Assembly (NCBI GenBank): GCA_030248215.1
Contig: JASANG010000613.1
Location: 1-64,000 of the forward strand
From: Enoplolaimus lenunculus
Lineage: Eukaryota; Nematoda; Enoplea; Enoplida; Thoracostomopsidae
Length of the DNA: 64,000 bases
Reading direction: 5' to 3'
Shown here: piece after piece, positions 60,201-64,000 of the stretch
How the letters are laid out: the number at the start of each line of letters is the position of its first letter
How positions within the stretch are numbered: the first letter of the stretch is position 1
Position numbers and translations under genes: made by a program
The notes under the pieces: generated by a model
The model's database searches: none
The model's input: the letters and a program-made list of their open reading frames with translations, nothing else
What the model was told of the DNA's origin: nothing

Positions 60201-60889
60201 GGTTAAAAATTGACCGAGACCGCCCATCCCTGGTGATAAGCGCGGGTTTCTTCACTGGCCGGCAGGGTGGCACCGAATCCACGATTTAACCGAACCCGAA
60301 TCCATTGCTAATGTACCGAAACCGAATCTTGAATGCTGCAAAATTCAGATCTATCTATAACTTGTTTCAAAATATCATCGCAAGGACAGCCGCATAACTT
60401 TTAAACGTTAAGAAAACGTATTGCCGAACCTTGCTGGATTCGGCTTTTTCACAATCGAATCCGAATTCAAACCGCATATTCTTGCCGAATACGAAAATTT
60501 GTTGCCACCCTGATACCAGAATAAATATCCGGCAAGAAATTCCCGATATCCGGATATAAAAAATATCCGCTACCCAGAAATAATGCAGACGAACGTTTCA
60601 CTCACCGCATAATCGACATTAACATTTGTGTCATTTCGTTTGCTGTTTCATGCCAACACGTGGCGCAAATATATATTTTTGTCACTGAGTCAATACTTGC
60701 GTTACGCATTGATACAGATGTTAATTCATGTTGTTGTGTCGGCTCATCGCATGACATTAAATTCGGTGGCGGTTCGTCAAAATTGTGGTCAACTGTATTC
60801 TTGGCAGAAGATGAGGGAAATCTGTGACCAGCGATATGCGATGTTGTGGGTGAAAATTTTACAATATTCACGTCGTTCGGAGGCAAATG
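38960..60889 (-). CDS. CHS: Chitin synthase, multi-exon gene (N-terminal exons missing)
   Basis: It polymerises UDP-GlcNAc into chitin at the plasma membrane (glycosyltransferase family 2). Twenty exons (coordinates in the next entries) total 4,007 bases, about 1,335 residues, and all 19 junctions keep phase. In order: the start of the catalytic domain with KIYICATCWHE; the DGD motif; the GSALMDD, EDRW and QRRRW motifs; five membrane helices; INWGTRE, the animal form of the post-cluster SWGTR motif; a short heptad stretch; a long Ser/Thr/Pro-rich cytoplasmic part; two more helices; and a basic tail. This matches animal chitin synthases. Animal enzymes carry several hundred further residues of N-terminal membrane helices; those exons must lie beyond 60,889 and were not found. 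The gene looks functional. Introns are rich in transposons. The last codons are unresolved (see the exon at 38,960). Confidence 0.95.
39480..40640. mobile_element. Cluster of tandem MITEs with ACTTAAGTA-rich inverted ends
   Basis: At least two full elements lie nearly head to tail: about 39,569-39,917 and 39,922-40,212. Each starts with CTGGGTTTCCAAAA then ACTTAAGTAC and ends with the inverted form, TTACTTAAGTA...TCAGAAACC(C/T)AGC. Inner parts are similar between elements (TGACTAAATTTGA.AT; TAATATAAAGC). Further diverged ends occur at 39,500 and 40,600. All lie in the chitin synthase intron between exons 19 and 20. Superfamily not determined. Confidence 0.65.
40784..40852 (-). CDS. CHS: Chitin synthase exon 19 (micro-exon of the tail)
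   Basis: Acceptor AAATGCTTTAG, donor AAAG|GTAGCG; 69 bases encoding EPNVGSSNYIERRFAEDHSK. The NYIERRF piece looks like a conserved tail motif. Confidence 0.75.
41063..41425 (-). CDS. CHS: Chitin synthase exon 18 (basic cytoplasmic tail)
   Basis: Acceptor GTGGATTTTCAG, donor AAAG|GTAATG; 363 bases open in the required phase. It is Lys/Arg/Gln-rich, with KTVGHWQILKRRDR and RRRTKTRGLAQAFQRRF, resembling the R-R-x-T-V and AFERR-like tail pieces of animal enzymes. Confidence 0.85.
42029..42141 (-). CDS. CHS: Chitin synthase exon 17
   Basis: Acceptor ATTTTAATAG, donor ATTG|GTAGGT. It encodes FHTLAHILASTEL, the conserved (F)GTLSHILASTEL block just after the last helix, then a basic stretch and LLRLNAVG. 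Confidence 0.92.
42386..42533 (-). CDS. CHS: Chitin synthase exon 16 (last membrane helix)
   Basis: Acceptor CTCACAACTCTAG, donor CATAG|GTTAGT. It encodes a loop, then LKIEPMAFTIIIFLAAILVV and GMVLHR, matching LEPIGLVFVFFFALILVIQ and MLFHR of the family. An alternative acceptor at about 42,571 was rejected because it breaks the phase. Confidence 0.9.
43267..43432 (-). CDS. CHS: Chitin synthase exon 15 (penultimate membrane helix)
   Basis: Acceptor GGTTTATAG, donor GGCG|GTATAG. It encodes LKALRNRIAFALILINALLV and a helix ending YLLQQNKEIL, like the family's LRNKVVFAFLMLNALFV. Confidence 0.92.
44422..44552 (-). CDS. CHS: Chitin synthase exon 14
   Basis: Acceptor CATATTTTAG, donor AAG|GTAAGT. 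It encodes NWMKLDYIQRGVVEVLDSEE and FWTEFIEKYL, matching the family's block that ends EIQFWKDLIEKYL before the last membrane pair. Confidence 0.92.
45659..46006 (-). CDS. CHS: Chitin synthase exon 13 (variable cytoplasmic region)
   Basis: Acceptor AATTTTTAG, donor ACG|GTAAGT; 348 bases open in the phase needed on both sides. It is Asp-, Thr- and Arg-rich (GDVIDDDVASADNAKDEIID). Not conserved in the family; accepted for splice sites and phase. Confidence 0.75.
46354..46633. mobile_element. Putative hAT-type MITE, diverged copy
   Basis: It starts CAGGGTACAACCGGAAT and ends ATTCCGGATGCACCTTG, an imperfect inverted pair of the family described at 56,572-56,953. No clear target duplication. It lies in the intron between exons 12 and 13. 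Confidence 0.45.
46951..47243 (-). CDS. CHS: Chitin synthase exon 12 (coiled-coil end and variable region)
   Basis: Acceptor TGTTTACCAG, donor CGAT|GTTAGT. It begins LDSVDERLAAFDIDK, continuing the short heptad stretch, and runs into a Gly, Thr, Pro and Val-rich linker with low complexity. The variable region has little conservation, so support comes from splice sites, phase and an open frame. Confidence 0.75.
47426..48053. repeat. Tandem duplication of a 280-bp unit in an intron
   Basis: Unit 47,426-47,705 is repeated at 47,706-47,986 with only about one inserted base. A third partial copy of about 50 bases (from AATGATTTTTATGTCGAGGG) follows at 47,996-48,045. The unit is open in places on the minus strand and Cys-rich, but lacks splice sites that keep the chitin synthase phase, so it is treated as intronic. 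Confidence 0.9.
48115..48446 (-). CDS. CHS: Chitin synthase exon 11 (cytoplasmic segment, GC donor)
   Basis: Acceptor TATTTTTAG. The frame stays open through a Pro-rich part (YFRPPPPSSVPN), a Cys-rich part (CGCERLCHCLLC, at the place where arthropod enzymes have KCMCC) and GLERITTR. No GT donor keeps phase with the next exon, but AG|GCAAGT, the consensus of GC-AG introns, does, joining ITTR to LDSVDERL in a heptad-like run. A GT donor at 48,262 (exon end 48,263) would leave a phase that does not fit. Confidence 0.8.
48736..48941 (-). CDS. CHS: Chitin synthase exon 10 (membrane helices 4-5, WGTRE motif)
   Basis: Acceptor TTTTTTCAG, donor AAG|GTAAGT. Two hydrophobic stretches precede NVINWGTREA. 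The W-G-T-R-E motif follows the five-helix cluster in animal chitin synthases and is needed for chitin export in studied homologues. Confidence 0.93.
49130..50090. mobile_element. Element with tandem core and hairpin end, possibly Helitron-related, copy A
   Basis: The left end has a hairpin (CTCCGAGCAAAGCTCGGAG) near GAGCGAAGC; the right end is TTCGAGCTTCGCTCAA, then AGTCCCATTACGACTGGT. The core is built of diverged units of about 170 bp (GGAATCTGAATAAATTGT.TACAAACCT recurs at about 49,465, 49,625, 49,805 and 49,950). A second end-like sequence inside (49,710-49,745) suggests two nested or joined copies. Tandem core plus terminal hairpin is the layout of non-autonomous Helentron or pearl-like elements; the assignment is tentative. 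Confidence 0.55.
50174..50261 (-). CDS. CHS: Chitin synthase exon 9 (membrane helix 3)
   Basis: Acceptor TTTTTCACAG, donor AAG|GTAAGA. It encodes LMFAQMLSTAYAFVMMAVLV, equivalent to the family's QILSTLYALLMMAVIVGT. Confidence 0.92.
50340..50765. repeat. Two copies of an interspersed repeat in inverted orientation
   Basis: Plus-strand copy 50,345-50,450 and minus-strand copy 50,515-50,700 of a family marked by GGACCCCTAGGAATTT, GATCTCG(A/G)CGAGCTGAGTTC, GGTACCA and GCTGCATGACCAA words. Other copies: 56,480-57,030 (split by a MITE), 59,335-59,510 (minus), 61,325-61,440 and 62,520-62,680. Family unknown. Confidence 0.65.
51036..51254 (-). CDS. CHS: Chitin synthase exon 8 (membrane helices 1-2 of the five-helix cluster)
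   Basis: Acceptor TTTCCAG, donor CAG|GTAAGA; 73 whole codons. It has two hydrophobic stretches, VIYQSIVILFSLLSPAIIF and VGPLAVYVVVCFV, directly after the catalytic domain, as in all animal family members. Confidence 0.9.
51775..51866. repeat. A-rich low-complexity tract
   Basis: About 90 bases of A runs broken by CCCC and a few other bases, in the intron between exons 7 and 8. No function is seen. Confidence 0.85.
52004..52179 (-). CDS. CHS: Chitin synthase exon 7 (EDRW and QRRRW motifs)
   Basis: Acceptor TTCTACAG, donor AAG|GTAAAT. It encodes EDRWLSTLLLKQGYRIEY (EDR holds the proposed catalytic Asp), the AAADAETYAPEGFGEFFN block, and QRRRWTPSSIANTLDLL, the product-binding motif that marks processive GT2 enzymes. 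Confidence 0.97.
52550..52635 (-). CDS. CHS: Chitin synthase exon 6
   Basis: Acceptor CTGTTTAAG, donor AAG|GTAACT. It encodes GSALMDDNVMQKYTK and HYVQYDQG, leading straight into the GEDRW motif of the next exon. Confidence 0.94.
53587..53701 (-). CDS. CHS: Chitin synthase exon 5
   Basis: Acceptor TTTTTTAG, donor CG|GTAAGC. It encodes MVWYQKFEYAIAHWFQKAAE and the CSPGCFSLFR block, nearly invariant in the family. Confidence 0.95.
54085..54295 (-). CDS. CHS: Chitin synthase exon 4 (DGD motif)
   Basis: Acceptor TTTATAG, donor G|GTAAGC. It encodes VMYMYFLLGYRIM and YLLTIDGDSKFSPSAV, with the metal/UDP-binding DGD, and then AACGRIHPIGTG. Confidence 0.95.
54651..55034. mobile_element. hAT-type MITE, 384 bp
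   Basis: Begins CAGGGTGCGATCGGATATC and ends with the inverted GATATCC-like AATATCCAGTCGCACCCT. Flanks AATTTGCC and AATTTGCA differ at one base in eight, which fits an aged 8-bp target duplication. It lies in the intron between exons 3 and 4. Confidence 0.7.
55373..55526 (-). CDS. CHS: Chitin synthase exon 3
   Basis: Acceptor AATTTAG (a second AG four bases on would break the frame), donor CAG|GTAACG. It encodes SSVHKVPIRLRSP and TPYGGRLVWTLPGDTK, then HLKDKLKIRHKKRWSQ, a signature block of animal chitin synthases. Confidence 0.93.
56120..56371 (-). CDS. CHS: Chitin synthase exon 2 (catalytic domain)
   Basis: Acceptor TTGTTGCAG, donor AG|GTAAGT. It encodes RKHAQRYLKVVDADYYELE and HVFFDDAF, matching the family's YLKVVDPDYYEFEAHIFFDDAF block, followed by an acidic Ser/Thr loop and VNTAA. 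The preceding intron (4.2 kb) is the longest and holds a tRNA gene and several elements. Confidence 0.92.
56572..56953. mobile_element. hAT-type MITE, 382 bp, perfect 8-bp target duplication
   Basis: Ends are CAGGGTGCAATCGGATA and, inverted, ATCCGGTCGCACCCTG. GTTCAACG directly precedes it (56,564-56,571) and directly follows it (56,954-56,961). An 8-bp duplication and CAGGG-type ends are hAT hallmarks. It is inserted in a copy of the repeat described at 50,340-50,765, which resumes after it, so that repeat is older. No coding capacity. Confidence 0.88.
57275..58232. mobile_element. Element with tandem core and hairpin end, copy B (inverted)
   Basis: It runs opposite to copy A at 49,130-50,090: begins ACCAGTCGTAGTGGGACTA and GAGCGAAGCTCGAAC, continues with about four core units (AGCTAATATGCAAATTAG... 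recurs at 57,332, 57,487, 57,640 and 57,818), then a GACGGACGGACGG tract and a terminal hairpin (CTCCGAGCTTTGTTCGGAG) near 58,195-58,215. It ends six bases from a tRNA gene. Confidence 0.6.
58238..58308 (-). tRNA. tRNA-Pro (anticodon TGG)
   Basis: 71 bases. The acceptor stem GGCTACT pairs perfectly with AGTAGCC. The anticodon arm CTCGC-TTTGGGT-GCGAG gives anticodon TGG. The T arm CCGTG-TTCGATC-CACGG pairs perfectly and contains the B box GTTCGATCC. A T5 run follows within six bases, as a polymerase III terminator. No intron. It appears functional and lies on the same strand as the host gene, inside the chitin synthase intron between exons 1 and 2. Confidence 0.95.
59335..59510 (-). repeat. 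Interspersed repeat copy
   Basis: Minus-strand copy of the family described at 50,340-50,765, with GAGCTGAATTCAACGGTACC and GGCTGCATGACCAACGGTT words. Confidence 0.6.
60263..60512. mobile_element. Short MITE with CAGGGTGGCA ends, about 250 bp
   Basis: Begins CAGGGTGGCACCGAATC and ends GTTGCCACCCTG in inverted orientation. No clear 8-bp target duplication. Related to, but not the same as, the CAGGGTGC family. Confidence 0.55.
60606..60889 (-). CDS. CHS: Chitin synthase exon 1 of those found (start of catalytic domain)
   Basis: Acceptor TTGAATTTTTCAG, donor CG|GTGAGT. It starts in phase 0 and ends with two bases of a codon. About 60 variable residues come first, then SVTKIYICATCWHETANEM, where the conserved first strand of the GT2 domain begins (CATMWHE in most family members). 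The 5' neighbour exon must end in phase 0 and was not located. Confidence 0.9.
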
Positions 60890-62629
60890 CTGAAAAATTC
60901 AATATTAACATTATAACAGTTTTAGAAAAAATGAGTATCGATCAAGAAAAAGCTTTTGGAAGTCATAAAACTTGGCGGATGGCCCATTTCGAAAATTTCG
61001 CAAAACCCATCCGCTTGGATACTTGAGGTCCTCCACTCTTCTTTTCCCCGTGTCTCGAGGGAGACTATTAGGGCGGCGTTATACTCGAGCTGCGGTGATG
61101 TGCGTTTGGCCGTAATAAGCAACGAGAAAGAACTATGCATATACATCCTGATAACTTCTCCGGATTTATTTTTGCAGGCATATAATGAAATCGTAGAAGT
61201 ACAATGTCGCTAACATGCGAACATGCGTCCTGGATGAGGTTCGGTTCTGGGAGTGGGGTACCTCCCACTCGGCGTAAGCCAACAACGTCTCTTTGCCCAC
61301 GGCAAAGATACACAATCTGGAACCCCCACAAAAGCACGAATTCGAACATCCTATAGGAATTCAATGAAAAGTGGCCTATCCTATAAATTTCGACGAGCTG
61401 AGTTCAAATATACCAATATGGTTGCACGCTTAATGCAAACGGAATTCCGGTTTATATCGACTTCCGATTCTGGTCCCGATTGAGGATATAATCGGAATGT
61501 GAATAGAATTCGGTTTACAGGACTAATGTTCGGCATCTATGTGTATGGATGGGAGTCTCGGTGTCGCTTTTTTGAGTATCGGTGGTTTAGAACCAATACC
61601 AGAAGTCGAGGATTCAGCAAATGCACGACTGTTTTGTTGAAGTAAGTGATGGCTGATGAACAAAATTTTCCTGTGAAATTACGAAATTTCATAGTTATGC
61701 ATATTGCCAGCAGACACCTTAAATTAACATATTTTTGTAACGCCTTCGTAACAAAACGCATAAAAGCCTGAGACGTGTGTTTACAAAAATGATAGTAGTC
61801 ACTTAATTATTCGGTTTCAGCTTGTGACTATCATTTGCAGCGGGCAAAGCGGAACTGGATTATACCGGAATCAGAACAGCGAATTTAAACCGGAATTGTA
61901 ATCGGAATCGAAACCAGACATTTTGTGGCTGTAAGGATCATTTGTATTGACAACTATATTTAGAAATGGGAATTGGAACTAGAAATTTTGTTACATCACA
62001 GATAATTTGTTCTGACAAATATGTTTATTTAGGGTGTTAGTTGGCTGGCAACAATTATTAACAGAAATGTTGCATGAATAAGTTGGCGATGATTTTTGGT
62101 TCTGTAAAAGCTAACCTAAAATTAATTATTGATAGGTAACTCATCGAAAGCAATTTAATAAATTAATACAGAATTTTTATGCAACGTATCACAGGTAAGA
62201 TTAAAATTAAAATTTCAAAATTTCGATTGATTGTACAATCGGGATCTGACTGGAACTCGTTTTGAAACGAAATTCTAATAGGAATCGGAATTCCGGTTGC
62301 GCCCTGGTTCTAGGGATCTACGAAACTGCGTAAAAACGTTGGTTTATTTCACTGGTTGATCGACGTGACGCTCGTACACTCTTGCCGATTACTGAACAAT
62401 ATGTTTTGCCTCGTGAACCGGAATCTTTGAAAAATGTTACTTTGCGTTGCACGCTACTTTTGAAAAACGCTTTCAACAAAACTTGTTGTTTGTCTCTTAA
62501 TTTTTATGTATTAAATAAATTGGCGGAGGTACAGGAATATGGATCCCCTAGAAATTTCATAAAACATAGTTCATTTTATAGATTTCTACGTGTTGAGGGT
62601 AACGGTAGCATTTTTAGCGCTACACGGTC
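60890..62629. other. Repeat-rich stretch upstream of the first chitin synthase exon found
   Basis: It contains copies of the interspersed repeat (61,325-61,440; 62,520-62,629) and CCGG-rich MITE remains (about 61,850-62,306, ending GGTTGCGCCCTGG). No upstream chitin synthase exon was recognised: no hydrophobic open frame with matching splice sites is seen. Confidence 0.45.
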
Positions 62630-64000
62630 CCCAGTTCAATAGTTATGGTCCTTTAAAGTTCAACGTTGACCAAAAGTCTCGGTCTCGGTAGGTTGGGTCT
62701 CGTTCTCGGTTTTTTGACCGAAAACGATCCTCTCTACCCCCCGGGCGTGTGTAATACGCCAAACCTGACGTGCCCAAAACGTACGATCTCCATTTTTCCA
62801 ATTGTTTAATTCCCCCTAGAGGATTCGAACCCACGATCCGAAAGCTAAAAACGGACCCCTTCGGCGTGCAGTGTTAACTCATACCACACAGCCACAACTA
62901 CAGTTGTAAAATAAACCAAGACTTTGAAGGCCATTTTCGAACCATTAGGCCTGTAAGAATCAAATAACATTAAACTCAGCACCCTCAAATACGTTGGAAA
63001 ATCATAAAATCTTACACTTTCTAGGGGGTCGATCTACGTACCTTCACCAAACAAATTTGTATAATGTGTTTAAAGTTTTAAATAACACTTGTGTAGTTTA
63101 GATTTTACAAATTCGTACAAATAATTTATTGTCTTTGTATCAAATATAGATATTCCCAGCGGTCGTTTGGGCTTGCTGGTGTGGTCTACGTTACCCACAG
63201 TCGTGCACGCGTGCCAACCAGCAGCTCAGAGCGTTGGGTTTTGCAACTTCGTCTCGTAAATAGTTTCATATCACAGCGGTCTCTATCTCTGAACGTTGGA
63301 TTTGCAACTTCACGTCTCCTAAATTAGCTGTGGTGAGGTCATCAACTTCCACACCTTTTTATTCATATAATGCCGACTTAAAACAAACTATTAGCCGCCC
63401 ATTGCGTTTGCATCAAATAGCAGGGTGCAACCGAATTTCCGATCCCGATTAGAATTCCGATTCAAGACAACCCAGTTCAATAGTTATGGTCCTTTAAAGT
63501 TCAACGTTGACCAAAAGTCTCGGTCTCGGTAGGTTGGGTCTCGTTCTCGGTTTTTTGACCGAAAACGATCCTCTCTACCCCCCGGGCGTGTGTAATACGC
63601 CAAACCTGACGTGCCCAAAACGTACGATCTCCATTTTTCCAATTGTTTAATTCCCCCTAGAGGATTCGAACCCACGATCCGAAAGCTAAAAACGGACCCC
63701 TTCGGCGTGCAGTGTTAACTCATACCACACAGCCACAACTACAGTTGTAAAATAAACCAAGACTTTGAAGGCCATTTTCGAACCATTAGGCCTGTAAGAA
63801 TCAAATAACATTAAACTCAGCACCCTCAAATACGTTGGAAAATCATAAAATCTTACACTTTCTAGGGGGTCGATCTACGTACCTTCACCAAACAAATTTG
63901 TATAATGTGTTTAAAGTTTTAAATAACACTTGTGTAGTTTAGATTTTACAAATTCGTACAAATAATTTATTGTCTTTGTATCAAATATAGATATTCCCAG
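62630..64000. repeat. 841-bp tandem duplication at window end
   Basis: 62,630-63,159 is repeated at 63,471-64,000 with an offset of exactly 841 bases and no difference that I can see; the second copy runs off the window. The first unit includes a tRNA-like SINE piece, the text 63,160-63,420, and the start of a CAGGGTGCAACCG MITE broken off at 63,470. It is a very recent duplication or an assembly artefact. Confidence 0.9.
62811..62893 (-). repeat. tRNA-derived SINE-like sequence (also at 63,652-63,734)
   Basis: On the minus strand, GGCTGTGTGGTATGAGTTAA resembles a tRNA 5' part with an A box, and GTGGGTTCGAATCC contains a perfect B box 50 bases on. The stems do not pair well enough for a true tRNA and the acceptor stem does not close, so this is a pol III promoter of a SINE or a tRNA pseudogene. 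Repeated with the 841-bp duplication. Confidence 0.6.

Noticed and set aside
62630-64000. The two 841-offset copies as terminal repeats of a retroelement
   Set aside because: The repeat starts and stops inside other repeats, lacks TG...CA ends and primer-binding features, and no coding part lies between; a tandem duplication fits better.

Overview
This is a window of an animal (invertebrate) nuclear genome. It has many short exons with GT-AG introns in consistent phase, a gene for an animal-type chitin synthase, an intact tRNA-Pro gene, and many transposable-element families. Protein-level matches and motifs come from recognition by eye. The host group cannot be fixed from this; chitin synthase and a TATA plus TCAGTT start motif fit an invertebrate such as an arthropod or another protostome, but are not decisive.

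REGION 1 (1-26,942): a giant element or element complex, visibly richer in G+C than the rest. Its main feature is an imperfect palindrome from 7,571 to 26,922. Two arms of about 9 kb (7,571-16,975 and 17,871-26,922) are reverse complements of each other at an estimated 85-92% identity, and both outer ends begin TGTCAGGGAC. An unpaired stretch (16,976-17,870) lies between them. A third copy of the inner arm sequence (307-2,272) resembles the right arm more closely than the left and also carries the stretch that the left arm has lost. It leads into about 4.5 kb of sequence not seen in the arms, holding the only long GC-rich open frame of the region (5,471-6,664). Each arm carries a strong-looking promoter: six CCAAT boxes in alternating orientation, a TATA box, and a TCAGTT initiator exactly 31 bases downstream. 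Both promoters point to the centre of the palindrome. Each arm also carries six units of a repeat of about 177 bp. I recognise no transposase, polymerase or capsid gene, so the family is unknown.

REGION 2 (26,943-38,770): AT-rich intergenic DNA with a 3.46-kb element bounded by inverted repeats of about 135 bp and holding a 9-bp minisatellite, MITEs, a 19-bp minisatellite (34.9-35.2 kb), and a LINE fragment missing its middle (37.5-38.75 kb).

REGION 3 (38,960-60,889, minus strand): a chitin synthase gene. I could place 20 exons (4,007 coding bases, about 1,335 residues). Every one of the 19 exon junctions keeps phase; one intron uses a GC-AG donor. The catalytic domain, the five-helix membrane cluster, a short coiled-coil-like stretch, a Ser/Thr/Pro-rich cytoplasmic part and a final membrane pair follow in the family's usual order. 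The N-terminal exons lie upstream of 60,889 and were not found; the last few codons are unresolved. Introns hold MITEs (one hAT-type copy with a perfect 8-bp target duplication), two copies of a tandem-cored element with hairpin ends, a tandem 280-bp duplication, and a tRNA-Pro gene on the same strand.

REGION 4 (60,890-64,000): repeat-rich DNA ending in an 841-bp tandem duplication whose visible 530 bp look identical. It includes a tRNA-derived SINE-like sequence.
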